Source: Dyadobacter jejuensis (lineage in GTDB: Bacteria > Bacteroidota > Bacteroidia > Cytophagales > Spirosomataceae). From it: a DNA stretch of 64,000 nt. The stretch is from assembly GCF_003149085.1 (NCBI RefSeq), contig NZ_QGDT01000001.1:310001-374000 (forward strand), in the 5' to 3' direction. Shown here one piece after another: positions 44,559 to 53,646 of the stretch. The first letter of the stretch is position 1, and each line of letters begins with the position of its first letter. A program made the translations under genes and the position numbers. The notes below the pieces were generated by a model. That model was not told where the DNA came from and ran no database searches. It saw nothing but the letters and a program-made list of their open reading frames with translations.

Positions 44559-45188
44559 ATGAATAAAGCTTCAAAGTTCCAAGCCGTGAAAAGTCATACC
44601 GATGAAGAGTTGGTGAGTTTGTTCGTGCAGTCTCAACAAAACAAATATTTTGAAGTACTCTACGAGCGCTACTCCGATAAGGTATTTCAAAAATGCCTTT
44701 CTTTTGTGAAGGACACGGCCAAGGCCGAAGACCTTACCCACGATATATTCTTGAAGCTGATTTTTAAGCTCGGTACTTTCAAACAAGATGCCAAGTTCTC
44801 CACCTGGCTCTACAGCATTACGTATAATCAATGCATGGATCAGCTCAGAACCTACAAAAAAAGAGGGGAAGTCACTAGTGATGAGCCTATAGAAGTACAG
44901 GATGATGTAGATTTGGATACCATTTTTGACGGGGAAGATGTGCAAGTCAAAAATTTGAAGCTCGCCATGAGCCACCTTACAGTCGATGAAAAAGGGATCC
45001 TGTTTATGAAATACATGGACGATATGAGTATTAAAGATATCGCCACCGTCTTTGATATAACAGAAAGTGCCGTTAAAATGCGGTTGTTACGTTCCAGAGA
45101 AAAACTTAGGAAGAAGTACCTAGAAACCATCGTGTTCTTGGGAGTTCTCGCAGTAAAGCTTATTGAAATAATACGTGCAATCGTTTAA
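44559..45188 (+). CDS. ECF-type sigma-70 factor with a hydrophobic C-terminal tail
   Basis: This 209-residue protein has sigma region 2 (about 25-95; FEVLYERYSDKVFQKCLSFV, then AEDLTHDIFLKLIF and FSTWLYSITYNQCMDQLR) and sigma region 4 (about 130-185; MSIKDIATVFDITESAVKMRLLRSREKL). It therefore directs RNA polymerase to a specific promoter set. The last 24 residues (YLETIVFLGVLAVKLIEIIRAIV, of which FLGVLAVKLIEII is the core) are strongly hydrophobic, unusual for an ECF factor, and could tether it to the membrane or bind a partner. No anti-sigma gene of a known type is adjacent; a 69-residue gene starts 11 bases downstream. Confidence 0.88.
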   Translation: MNKASKFQAVKSHTDEELVSLFVQSQQNKYFEVLYERYSDKVFQKCLSFVKDTAKAEDLTHDIFLKLIFKLGTFKQDAKFSTWLYSITYNQCMDQLRTYKKRGEVTSDEPIEVQDDVDLDTIFDGEDVQVKNLKLAMSHLTVDEKGILFMKYMDDMSIKDIATVFDITESAVKMRLLRSREKLRKKYLETIVFLGVLAVKLIEIIRAIV

Positions 45189-45199
45189 CCCGAATCGTT

Positions 45200-45409
45200 A
45201 TGCCGAAAGGTAATGATATTTTTAAGGAAATAGCTCCTGATGAAAAAGTCCCAGAGTATCTAAAGACTGCTTTGGTCAGCGAAGTAAACACGATTCGCGA
45301 CGCTATGCACATTCTAAACCATTTTACAGAAAACTTTTTGGGAAGTTTTGTCGCCCTTATTTCTCCCGACGACCAAGCGCCCGAGGGAACCGATCGTTCC
45401 GAGGATTAG
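45200..45409 (+). CDS. Small protein of unknown function downstream of the sigma factor
   Basis: I do not recognise a family. The 69-residue product is acidic, without signal peptide or cysteine, and has a mid-section that could form an amphipathic helix (VNTIRDAMHILNHFTENFLG). It starts 11 bases after the sigma-factor stop, so the two are surely co-transcribed, and the mechanosensitive channel gene follows 39 bases later. A role in controlling the sigma factor is possible but is only inferred from position. Confidence 0.65.
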   Translation: MPKGNDIFKEIAPDEKVPEYLKTALVSEVNTIRDAMHILNHFTENFLGSFVALISPDDQAPEGTDRSED

Positions 45410-45448
45410 CCTCTTCATGTATAGCACTATAACCATTATCTTACTTCT

Positions 45449-46279
45449 ATGAATAATTTTCCAAACATAACCGAAATCCTTCTTAATACCTTCAATACAC
45501 TCATTAGCCAGTTCGTCGAATTTGTACCTCGGGTGATCGGATGTATTGTTATTTTATTGATTGGATATTTGGTGGCCCGAGGGGTGCGTATCGTCATCTC
45601 TCAGCTCCTGAGTAGGGTGGGCTTAGATAGGGTCGGTGACAAGCTCAATGAAATTGATATCATCAAAAAGCTTAAAACTGAGGTAAAGCTTAGTGACATC
45701 GTAGCTACGATCCTGTACTACTATATTTTGTTGATCTTCCTAACTTTCGCCGCCGATACCTTAGGGGTCGATACCATCACCAATATGGTTTTATCCTTGG
45801 TTGGTTTTATCCCTAAGCTGATTGCCGGGGCTATTATGCTCCAAGTAGGAATCATGCTTTCCGATGCGCTCAAGACGGGCGTGGTGTCTATATGTAAGTC
45901 CTTCAATATTTCCGCAGCCAAATTAATAGGGAATATTGTTTTCGTATTTTTCCTGGTAATTACCTTTATTACGGCTTTGGGTCAAATAGGCATTGAAACC
46001 GCCCTATTAGAATCTAGCTTCACCATCATATTCGGTGGCGCCATCGCCGCCTTCGGACTGGGCTATGGGATCGCTTCTCGCGATGTGTTGGCCAATATCA
46101 TATCGTCCTTCTACAGCCGCAAAAACTATCAAGTGGGCCAGGTCATAAAAATTGGGACGGTGAAAGGGGTGATTTCAAAAATCGATACTACATCGGTTAC
46201 CGTAGTCAATGAGACGGCTACCACCATTATCCCGCTGCAAATGTTCCAAAACACCCAAGTAGAAGTCTATAATAGTTAA
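45449..46279 (+). CDS. MscS-like mechanosensitive ion channel
   Basis: The 276-residue inner-membrane protein has N-terminal hydrophobic helices typical of the conserved TM-helix repeat (VPRVIGCIVILLIGYLVARG, about residues 24-43), a second pair near 85-130, and a pore-like helix near 190-215 (IIFGGAIAAFGLGYGIASRD). The C-terminal beta segment (SFYSRKNYQVGQVIKIGTVKGVISKIDTTSVTV; core NYQVGQVIKIG) is the MscS beta domain. Family members open on membrane tension. It lies in the sigma-factor unit and two genes before mscL, suggesting a shared osmotic or envelope-stress role. Confidence 0.85.
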   Translation: MNNFPNITEILLNTFNTLISQFVEFVPRVIGCIVILLIGYLVARGVRIVISQLLSRVGLDRVGDKLNEIDIIKKLKTEVKLSDIVATILYYYILLIFLTFAADTLGVDTITNMVLSLVGFIPKLIAGAIMLQVGIMLSDALKTGVVSICKSFNISAAKLIGNIVFVFFLVITFITALGQIGIETALLESSFTIIFGGAIAAFGLGYGIASRDVLANIISSFYSRKNYQVGQVIKIGTVKGVISKIDTTSVTVVNETATTIIPLQMFQNTQVEVYNS

Positions 46280-46325
46280 GCATTTTATTTTATTTACACA
46301 CCAATCCATATTAATTATTGCCTTT

Positions 46326-47270
46326 ATGAAATATTATTTCGCACCATTCTTTACCCTGTTGCTTGCTGTTTTGGTTCAGGCAACTCCTTCTCTGGCGCAA
46401 AAAGTAGATTTGACCAACGAACTCAATAAGTCCAAATTGTCGGTGGCCAAAGATACCACTTACCGAAAAATCGAATTTGGTGCCAATCTTAACCAGGGCT
46501 CTTTTAGTACCAACTGGACTGGTGGTGGGGTCAACGCAGTGGCCTTGGGTCTGTTTTTTAATGCCTTAAGTCTCAATAAAAAGGGAGTGCATTCCTGGAG
46601 AAACGATTTCCAATCTCAATATGGTATCGTGAAGAACAGAGGCCAGGAGAGCCGTAAGAATGTGGATAAAATATATTTTGATACCAAGTATAATCGGGAG
46701 CTGAACTCCAAATGGAGCCTCTTCGCCAATTTTAACTTCCTTTCGCAGTTTGGGAAAGGATACGAGTACATCACCCCAGTCGACTCCGTCGAATACCGCA
46801 ACCACGTTTCTGGGCTTTTCTCACCTGCTTACTTAACCGAAGCCATAGGTATCGAATATAAACCTGTTTCTTATTTCTTTGTAGACTTTGCACCAGCCGC
46901 ACTTCGACAGACCATCGTACTGGATGACGACATCAAAAAATCGGTTCCTACCAATTATGGTGTGCCTTACGATAAGAAATTGAGGAATGAAGTGGGTATT
47001 ATCCAGTTAGTTGCTAACTTTGATAAAGACATAGCTAAGGATGTAAACCTTAAGTTTAGATATTTGGTGTATACTTCCTATAGTAAAAATTCCATTACCG
47101 ATAAAAGAGAATTCAATGGCGACCATCGTCTAGATGCCTCCATCAATGCCAAAATTGCTAAGTATTTCAACGTTAATTTAAGTGCTATTGTCGTATATGA
47201 CAAGGACCAGGCATCCAAAGTACAGTTTGCCCAAGGACTTGGAGTTGGCTTTTTATATCAGATCAAATAA
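46326..47270 (+). CDS. DUF3078 outer-membrane-type protein
   Basis: This 314-residue protein has a signal peptide (residues 1-24, VQATPSLAQ) and alternating-residue beta strands throughout, ending with a phenylalanine- and tyrosine-rich strand (GLGVGFLYQIK), as in outer-membrane barrels. The FGANLNQGSFSTNWTGGGVNAVALGLFFN region is the mark of DUF3078, a Bacteroidota family without known function; NQGSFSTNWTGGG is the core. It sits between two channel genes, so it may belong to the same envelope-stress unit. Confidence 0.83.
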   Translation: MKYYFAPFFTLLLAVLVQATPSLAQKVDLTNELNKSKLSVAKDTTYRKIEFGANLNQGSFSTNWTGGGVNAVALGLFFNALSLNKKGVHSWRNDFQSQYGIVKNRGQESRKNVDKIYFDTKYNRELNSKWSLFANFNFLSQFGKGYEYITPVDSVEYRNHVSGLFSPAYLTEAIGIEYKPVSYFFVDFAPAALRQTIVLDDDIKKSVPTNYGVPYDKKLRNEVGIIQLVANFDKDIAKDVNLKFRYLVYTSYSKNSITDKREFNGDHRLDASINAKIAKYFNVNLSAIVVYDKDQASKVQFAQGLGVGFLYQIK

Positions 47271-47295
47271 TCATATCAACTAACTATTTAAGCGT

Positions 47296-47622
47296 ATGTT
47301 ACAAGAATTTAAGACCTTTATCGCTAAAGGGAACGTATTGGATTTGGCAGTCGGTGTTGTAATTGGAGCCGCATTTGGAAAAATTACTACCTCATTGGTA
47401 GAGGATATCTTAAACCCAATTTTGGGGCTGGTGATTGGCGGAGCCGATCTTACTAACCTGAAGTATGTACTGAAGGAAGCCGTTGGAGAAACCCCTGAAG
47501 TATCCATTAACTATGGTAACTTTATACAGACCATTATCCAGTTCTTATTGGTTGCATGGGTGATATTCTTAGTCGTTAAAGGAGCGAATAAAATGCGCTT
47601 GACCGAGAAAAAAGAGGAATAA
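47296..47622 (+). CDS. mscL: Large-conductance mechanosensitive channel MscL
   Basis: MscL is the emergency valve that opens under extreme osmotic downshock. The 108-residue protein has the typical short N-terminal helix FKTFIAKGNVLDLAVGVVIGAAFGKI (first pore helix, key residues NVLDLAVGVVIGAAFG), then the PILGLVIGGAD loop region and a second helix, FIQTIIQFLLVAWVIFLVVKG, followed by a charged C-terminus. It is slightly short in the periplasmic loop but complete. It closes the sigma-factor/channel region and has its own terminator. Confidence 0.95.
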   Translation: MLQEFKTFIAKGNVLDLAVGVVIGAAFGKITTSLVEDILNPILGLVIGGADLTNLKYVLKEAVGETPEVSINYGNFIQTIIQFLLVAWVIFLVVKGANKMRLTEKKEE

Positions 47623-47633
47623 TAACTCGTAAG

Positions 47634-47672
47634 CATAAAAAAAGGGGCATGTTCGCATGCCCTTTTTTTATG
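47634..47672 (+). terminator. Terminator of mscL
   Basis: GGGCATG-TTCG-CATGCCC with a stable TTCG tetraloop, flanked by A-run and T-run; it separates mscL from murD. Confidence 0.9.
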
Positions 47673-47767
47673 CTACAATATTTTTTGGGGCCTGCTCATA
47701 CAACTTCCCTTAAAAAAATTCTACCTTCGTGTTTTAGCCATTCTTGTATATAAATTCATTGAAAATC

Positions 47768-49132
47768 GTGCCCAAACAAGTAGCAATTTTAGGTGGTGGA
47801 GAAAGTGGTGTTGGTGCGGCAATACTGGCAAAAAAAGAGGGATATCAGGTTTTTCTTTCCGACAGTCAGGCTATATCGGCCCGTTATCGGTCGGTGTTGC
47901 ACGAAAATGACATCGCCTATGAGGAAGGAGGGCATAGCCCCGACCGAATCCTGGCTGCTCAGCTCGTTATAAAGAGCCCGGGGATTCCTGACCATGTTCC
48001 GCTGCTGGTGGAGGTAAGGGACCTAGGAATTCCTGTAGTGTCCGAAGTCGAATTTGCCAGCTGGTATACGTCGGCTCGGCTGATAGCCATTACGGGCAGT
48101 AATGGAAAAACGACGACCTCCTTGTTAACCTACCATTTGTTGAAGTCGGCAGGGCTTCATGTCGGCCTGGCCGGTAACGTCGGCGACAGCTTCGCCTGGC
48201 AGGTGGCACAGCATCAGTTCGATTATTACGTATTGGAGGTAAGTAGTTTTCAGCTCGATAATATTCAGAAATTTAGGCCCCATATTTCGGTGATTCTCAA
48301 CATCACCCCGGATCATCTCGACCGGTACGAGCATGACTTCCACAAATATGTGGATTCGAAATTTCGGATTACCGAAAACCAAACCACCGAGGATCTTTTG
48401 ATTTACTTTGCCGATAGTGAAGTGCTGGACTCTGAGCTTCAAAAACGCGATTTGCCGGTGCGTACGGTAGCGGTTTCCTTAGAAACCCCAATTGAGCAAG
48501 GGGGGTATTGGGCCAATGACCAACTCTTAAGCCAAATAGATGGGAAATCTTTTACGGTACCCTACGGCCAATTGCCAATAAAAGGCCCACATAATGCCGT
48601 GAATGCCTTGGTGGCTATTACGATAGGGCTTCAGCTAGGCCTTGACGCGGAGTCTATCCATACCGCTTTGCAGACATTCGTAAATGCACCCCATCGCTTG
48701 GAGCCGGTGGCGGTGATCGATGGCGTGACTTATATCAATGACTCCAAGGCCACCAATGTCGATTCGGTTTATTATGCCTTAGGGAGTTTCGATAAACCGA
48801 TTATTTTGATTGCCGGTGGGGTGGACAAGGGCAATGATTATAGCCAAATCGAACCCTTGGTGCGGGAAAAGCTAAAGGGCTTGATCGTACTCAGTCCGCA
48901 TTTTGAGAAACTTCAGTCGTACTTCGAAAGCATGGTGCCAGCGTTCTTTGTAACCCAGGACCTGCAAGAGGCCATTGCCAAAGCAGCCCAATGGGCCGAG
49001 CCGGAAGATGTTGTCCTATTGTCGCCGGCCTGTGCCAGTTTCGATTTGTTTAAGAATTATCAGGATCGAGGCGATCGGTTCAAAATGGCCGTTAGGGACT
49101 ACGCCAACTCAAGAAAGGACCTGCATTTATAA
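47768..49132 (+). CDS. murD: UDP-N-acetylmuramoylalanine--D-glutamate ligase
   Basis: MurD adds D-glutamate to UDP-MurNAc-L-alanine in peptidoglycan synthesis. GTG at 47768 gives MPKQVAILGGGESGVGAAIL, the normal MurD start (454 residues); a TTG eight codons earlier is in frame but less likely. The ATP-binding loop AITGSNGKTTTSLLTYHLL, the LEVSSFQLDNI motif, ILNITPDHLDRYEH, and NDSKATNVDSVYYAL are all present. It opens the local division/cell-wall operon and is followed closely by ftsW. Confidence 0.96.
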   Translation: MPKQVAILGGGESGVGAAILAKKEGYQVFLSDSQAISARYRSVLHENDIAYEEGGHSPDRILAAQLVIKSPGIPDHVPLLVEVRDLGIPVVSEVEFASWYTSARLIAITGSNGKTTTSLLTYHLLKSAGLHVGLAGNVGDSFAWQVAQHQFDYYVLEVSSFQLDNIQKFRPHISVILNITPDHLDRYEHDFHKYVDSKFRITENQTTEDLLIYFADSEVLDSELQKRDLPVRTVAVSLETPIEQGGYWANDQLLSQIDGKSFTVPYGQLPIKGPHNAVNALVAITIGLQLGLDAESIHTALQTFVNAPHRLEPVAVIDGVTYINDSKATNVDSVYYALGSFDKPIILIAGGVDKGNDYSQIEPLVREKLKGLIVLSPHFEKLQSYFESMVPAFFVTQDLQEAIAKAAQWAEPEDVVLLSPACASFDLFKNYQDRGDRFKMAVRDYANSRKDLHL

Positions 49133-49156
49133 CATCCACTATACTAGAAAGTTGCC

Positions 49157-50311
49157 ATGGAGGCTTTGATAAGAATTAAGGATAGCACCCAGCATTGGTT
49201 TGCAAGGAACCTGAAAGGGGATCGATGGATCTGGTTTATATGTATTATCATGCTCTTATGGAGTATTGTGGTGGTATACAGCGCGAGTGTTAAGGATGCT
49301 TACAGTCATAAGCAGGGGGATACAGAGTATTACCTGTTGAAGCACTCTTTCCTGTGTTTTATGTCCCTGGTCATCATGTATGTGATCCATAAGATTCCGT
49401 ACATAAAATTTATTTACGTCACTAGAATTGCCGTTTGGAGTTCCATCTTTTTATTGATTTTTACGTTTTTCTTCGGGACTTCCGTCAATGAAGCTTCCCG
49501 GTGGATAGAGGTGCCCATTATAGGGCAGCGGTTCCAGCCTTCCGAATGGGCCAAAGTGGCACTAGTGGCGCACCTTTCCCTGATATTGGCGCGTCATATA
49601 AAAGGGGGTTGGAATCCTCGAGAATTATTTACGGAGCCGCTAGCCCTGGTGGGCGTGGTTTGCGGGCTTATATTTACCAGCAATGTGTCCACCGCCATGA
49701 TGCTCGCCGGTATCTGTTTCTTGCTGATGTTTGTAGGGAAGGTCCCTATAAAATACCTGGTACTGACGGCCATTGGCGTTGTGTTCTGTGCCGCGGTGGC
49801 TATTTTGCTCAATTCGACCCAGCGGTCGGGGACTGCCCAAAACAGGATCGCCTCCTTTTTAGATAAAGATGTGGTCGTGTATCAGTCCCAACAATCCTAT
49901 ATGGCCATGGCCCGGGGCGGATTGTACGGCGAAGGAGTGGCCAAAAGCCGGCAACGTCGTTTTTTACCCGAGCCTCAAAAAGATTTTATTTTTGCAGTAG
50001 CAGTGGAAGAGTACGGTACTATTGGAGGGATGGTACTCATCTCTTTCTATTTAATCATACTCTATAGGGGGCTAAAAGCCATAGAAGTTACCAAGCGTCC
50101 ATTTGGTGGGTTGCTGTCGGCTGGGCTGACCTTTACGGTGGTAAGCCAGGCTTTTTCGGCTATGGCCGTTACGGTAGGCCTAGTTCCCGTCACAGGACAG
50201 ACCCTTCCTTTTTTTAGTCAGGGAGGGACCTCCTTGCTGTTTACAGGCATAGCCATGGGAATGATACTGAGTGTAAGCCGTGGAGAAAATGTCGAAGAAC
50301 AAAGATTATAA
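49157..50311 (+). CDS. ftsW: Cell division lipid-linked peptidoglycan polymerase FtsW
   Basis: FtsW is the SEDS-family glycosyltransferase that builds septal peptidoglycan. The 384-residue membrane protein has ten helices, the SEDS strings WIEVPIIGQRFQPSEWAKVALV (Q-P-S-E motif), ARGGLYGEGVAKSRQRRFLPEPQKDFIFAVAVEE (key residues R, L-P-E-x-x-x-D-F-I-F), and GQTLPFFSQGGTSLL near the C-terminus. Its gene shares one base with murG. Distinguishing FtsW from RodA rests mainly on the dcw location. Confidence 0.95.
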   Translation: MEALIRIKDSTQHWFARNLKGDRWIWFICIIMLLWSIVVVYSASVKDAYSHKQGDTEYYLLKHSFLCFMSLVIMYVIHKIPYIKFIYVTRIAVWSSIFLLIFTFFFGTSVNEASRWIEVPIIGQRFQPSEWAKVALVAHLSLILARHIKGGWNPRELFTEPLALVGVVCGLIFTSNVSTAMMLAGICFLLMFVGKVPIKYLVLTAIGVVFCAAVAILLNSTQRSGTAQNRIASFLDKDVVVYQSQQSYMAMARGGLYGEGVAKSRQRRFLPEPQKDFIFAVAVEEYGTIGGMVLISFYLIILYRGLKAIEVTKRPFGGLLSAGLTFTVVSQAFSAMAVTVGLVPVTGQTLPFFSQGGTSLLFTGIAMGMILSVSRGENVEEQRL

Positions 50312-51438
50312 TGGGTATGTCAACGAAAATAATAATAAGTGGAGGGGGGACCGGAGGGCATATCTATCCGGCCGTGGCCATAGCCAATGCTTTACGGGAA
50401 TTGGAACCCGGCATAGAGCTGCTGTTTGTGGGGGCCGAAGGCAAAATGGAAATGGAAAAGGTGCCCAAGGCGGGGTACGCTATTGTAGGCTTACCCATCG
50501 TGGGCATACAGCGCCAATGGACGCTTGCCAACCTGGCTTTCCCTTATAAGCTTATCAAAAGTTTGAATAAAGCTCGCAAGGTTATAAAGGATTTTAGGCC
50601 ATCCGTTGCGGTGGGTGTAGGGGGCTTTGCTAGTGGGCCTCTTCTGTTGGTAGCCTCGGCCATGGGAATTCCGACCCTCATTCAGGAACAGAATTCTTAT
50701 GCGGGAATAACCAACAAAGTGTTGTCAAAATGGGCTAAAAAAATCTGTGTAGCCTACCCCAATATGGAGCGTTTTTTTCCTAAGGAGAAAATTTTATTCT
50801 TTGGGAATCCTGTGCGGAGTGATATCATAAATATAGATCAAAAAAGAGAAGCGGCAGCCCAGCATTTTGGTCTAAAAGCCGATAAACAGACCCTGTTGAT
50901 CATTGGTGGAAGTCTAGGAGCGAGGAGTATCAATAGGAGCTTACTCCAGGGGCTTCAGCGCCTGGCTGACGCTGGCTACCAGGTCATATGGCAGACGGGC
51001 AAGGACTTCGATGGACAGGCCCAAGAAGCCTTGCAAGGGTTAAAGTGTCCTGGAATCCAGTCTTATCCCTTTATTTATGAGATGGACCTGGCCTATGCCA
51101 TGGCTAATGTAGTGATATCCAGGGCCGGTGCCCTGTCGGTGTCGGAGCTGTGCTTGGCCGAAAAGCCGGCTATATTGGTGCCCTATCCCTTTGCCTCGGA
51201 GGACCACCAAACCCAGAATGCCTTAAGCCTGGTGGAACAGAAAGCCGCTATCATGGTGAAAGATGAGCAGGCGGGGGAAAGGTTGCTGGATACGGCTATT
51301 GAGCTGCTCCATAACGAACCATTACAACGGGAATTATCCCATAATATTCGCAGCTTCGCTCAGCCACAGGCAGCGGCTTGCATAGCAAAGGAGATACTGG
51401 CGTTAGTCCATTCGAAAAAATCAAAAACGGAGTCTTGA
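50311..51438 (+). CDS. murG: UDP-N-acetylglucosamine--N-acetylmuramyl-(pentapeptide) pyrophosphoryl-undecaprenol N-acetylglucosamine transferase
   Basis: MurG adds GlcNAc to lipid I to make lipid II at the inner face of the membrane. The 375-residue GT-B enzyme has the glycine-rich loop IISGGGTGGHIYPAVAIA, VGVGGFASGP, LIQEQNSYAGITN, IIGGSLGARSINR, and the donor-site SRAGALSVSELCLAEKPAILVPYPFASEDHQ (key residues E and the D-H-Q end). The start overlaps the ftsW stop by one base; a second ATG two codons in is also possible. Confidence 0.96.
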   Translation: MGMSTKIIISGGGTGGHIYPAVAIANALRELEPGIELLFVGAEGKMEMEKVPKAGYAIVGLPIVGIQRQWTLANLAFPYKLIKSLNKARKVIKDFRPSVAVGVGGFASGPLLLVASAMGIPTLIQEQNSYAGITNKVLSKWAKKICVAYPNMERFFPKEKILFFGNPVRSDIINIDQKREAAAQHFGLKADKQTLLIIGGSLGARSINRSLLQGLQRLADAGYQVIWQTGKDFDGQAQEALQGLKCPGIQSYPFIYEMDLAYAMANVVISRAGALSVSELCLAEKPAILVPYPFASEDHQTQNALSLVEQKAAIMVKDEQAGERLLDTAIELLHNEPLQRELSHNIRSFAQPQAAACIAKEILALVHSKKSKTES

Positions 51439-51441
51439 GTG

Positions 51442-52830
51442 ATGATGAAGTATAAAAATATTTATTTTGTTGGGATTGGAGGGATAGGAATGAGTGCATT
51501 GGCACGGTGGTTTAATACCAACGGATACCGAGTAGCAGGGTATGACAAAACAGCCACGCCCCTAATCGGGGCATTGGAGTCGGAAGGTATTGAAGTCACC
51601 ATAGAGGACACTATTGAAAGTATTCCGGCTTCTTTTTTATCCGATTCACAGGAAACTCTGGTCGTGTATACCCCCGCTATACCGGTGCGTCATGTGCAAA
51701 TGAATTATTTTAAAGAGCAAAATTATATGATCCTGAAGCGTTCCCAAGTGTTGGGTATGTTGGCTGGGAATATGCGTACCGTAGGGGTAGCTGGGACTCA
51801 TGGAAAAACGACAACGTCCTCTATGATAGCCCATATGCTTCGTTCGGCAGGGGTCAATAGCACTGCATTTCTGGGTGGTATCACCCAGAACTATGGAAGT
51901 AATATGCTGATGAATGAACGGACCGATCGGCTTCAAGACGTAGTATGCGTGGTGGAAGCCGATGAGTTTGACCGTTCTTTCCTAACGCTCTTTCCTGAAG
52001 TGGCTGTGGTAACATCTACAGATGCTGACCACCTCGATATTTATGGAAAGCATGAAGAAATGTTGGTTTCATTTGCTGACTTTGTGGGGCAGATAGAGCC
52101 AGAGGGCCTATTCATCATGCGGTTCGGCTTGCCCCTTGCCAGCGCCTCTAAGGCATCTATATGGACTTATTCCCTGCAAGATGGGGATATACACACGGCC
52201 AATTTAAGAATAGAAAATGCTCGGTTTGTCTTCGATCTGATATACCCTGAAGGTGTCATCGCCGAGGTTAGCATGCGGGTGCCAGGATATCATAATATAG
52301 AAAACGCCCTGGCTACGGCGGCAGTAGGTTTGTATCTGCAACTGCCCCCTCATGAAATAAAAAGCGCACTAGAGAGTTATAAGGGGGTAAAAAGAAGGTT
52401 TGAATACCATATTGAGCGAGAGGATTTGGTATATATCGACGATTATGCCCATCATCCTACCGAAATCACCGCCCTATTAAATTCGGTGAGGGCTTTATAC
52501 CCCAATAGGAAGTTGACTGTGGTATTTCAGCCACACTTGTTTACCAGGACGCGGGATTTTATTGACGGCTTCGCCGAAAGCCTTTCCAATGTAGATCAAC
52601 TCATCTTATTGGACATCTATCCTGCTCGTGAAGAACCCATCGAAGGGGTAAATTCGGAGTGGTTATTGAGCAAAGTGAAAATAGAAAATAAGGTTTTGGT
52701 GACAAAGTCGGAACTTTTGAATAACTTGAATGCAAATGAATTGGAATTATTAGTAACCCTTGGTGCCGGTGATATTGATAGCCTTGTACGGCCTATTCAA
52801 AATTTATTGGGGAAACCATTAACTAAATAA
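51442..52830 (+). CDS. murC: UDP-N-acetylmuramate--L-alanine ligase
   Basis: MurC adds the first residue of the cell-wall stem peptide. The 462-residue product begins with the UDP-binding YFVGIGGIGMSALARWF, then the ATP loop VAGTHGKTTTSSMIAHML, EADEFDRSFLTL and ISTDADHLDIY-like segment (here TSTDADHLDIYG), and YIDDYAHHPTEI. Start ATG 51442 or 51445 is chosen; a GTG one codon before directly follows the murG stop. As is usual in Bacteroidota, no ddl gene lies between murC and ftsQ. Confidence 0.96.
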   Translation: MMKYKNIYFVGIGGIGMSALARWFNTNGYRVAGYDKTATPLIGALESEGIEVTIEDTIESIPASFLSDSQETLVVYTPAIPVRHVQMNYFKEQNYMILKRSQVLGMLAGNMRTVGVAGTHGKTTTSSMIAHMLRSAGVNSTAFLGGITQNYGSNMLMNERTDRLQDVVCVVEADEFDRSFLTLFPEVAVVTSTDADHLDIYGKHEEMLVSFADFVGQIEPEGLFIMRFGLPLASASKASIWTYSLQDGDIHTANLRIENARFVFDLIYPEGVIAEVSMRVPGYHNIENALATAAVGLYLQLPPHEIKSALESYKGVKRRFEYHIEREDLVYIDDYAHHPTEITALLNSVRALYPNRKLTVVFQPHLFTRTRDFIDGFAESLSNVDQLILLDIYPAREEPIEGVNSEWLLSKVKIENKVLVTKSELLNNLNANELELLVTLGAGDIDSLVRPIQNLLGKPLTK

Positions 52831-52859
52831 ATGGCTATTGCGCTTTTAAAATTACTAAG

Positions 52860-53630
52860 ATGTTACGTAAATTTGATAATCCTTGGCACTTTTTTAAAAA
52901 AAGCATCTGGTTTATTTTGCCCGGTTTAGGAATTGGGATGGCGGAGCATCGTATTGATAATCAGCGTTGTGTGAATTTGGTGATCGATGTGAAGGGGGAT
53001 CTTAGTACCAATTTTCTAAACCAGCGCGATATTTTATTGCTGGCGACGGATGGAGGTGGTGCTCCTTTAACGGGGGCTAAGCTGGGAGAAATCAACTTGG
53101 CCGATGTGGAAAAAAGGATTGCCAAGAATAAATTAATTAAGAAATGTGAGGTTTTTCGTGACCTAAAGGGGAATATTGTAGTAAACGTAGAGCAGCAAAA
53201 ACCATTGGCAAGGTGGATCAATACTTCCCAGACGGGGGAGTGGCGCAGCGCATCGGGGAAGTACCTCAATGAAAATGGCCAGTTTTTCCCTTTGTCCGAT
53301 AGCTTTTCTGCTCGGACCCTATTGTTATCGGGTCCTTATTTTGACCAGTTGAAAGGCCTAGAGCAAAATAGCAACCTCATGGAGATGCTGCGTTTTTTGG
53401 ACACGGACCCTTTTTGGAAGGCTCAAGTGACCCAGATGCATATCGATAAGGACGGAGAGATCAGCTTGTTCACCCTTTTGGGCGATCAGCGTGTGGAGTT
53501 TGGAGAGGCCGAAGGCTATGTTCAAAAATTGGATAAATTACGGTTATTTTATAACAAAGTACTTAGCCAAGATTGGGGCAGGTATTCTAAGATTATAGTT
53601 AAATTTCAAGATCAAATCGTATGTGAATAA
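52860..53630 (+). CDS. ftsQ: Cell division protein FtsQ/DivIB
   Basis: FtsQ is a single-pass division protein that links FtsB-FtsL to later proteins. The 256-residue product has one N-terminal membrane helix (about residues 14-27, SIWFILPGLGIGMA), a short POTRA-like region (VNLVIDVKGD, then VEKRIAKNKLIKKCEVFRDLKGNIVVNVEQQKPLARW; core KCEVFRDLKGNIVVNVEQ), and a beta domain ending KIIVKFQDQIVCE. The family is poorly conserved, so assignment leans on its place between murC and ftsA. Its end overlaps the possible GTG start of ftsA. Confidence 0.88.
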   Translation: MLRKFDNPWHFFKKSIWFILPGLGIGMAEHRIDNQRCVNLVIDVKGDLSTNFLNQRDILLLATDGGGAPLTGAKLGEINLADVEKRIAKNKLIKKCEVFRDLKGNIVVNVEQQKPLARWINTSQTGEWRSASGKYLNENGQFFPLSDSFSARTLLLSGPYFDQLKGLEQNSNLMEMLRFLDTDPFWKAQVTQMHIDKDGEISLFTLLGDQRVEFGEAEGYVQKLDKLRLFYNKVLSQDWGRYSKIIVKFQDQIVCE

Positions 53631-53646
53631 TAATTCACTCATCAGC

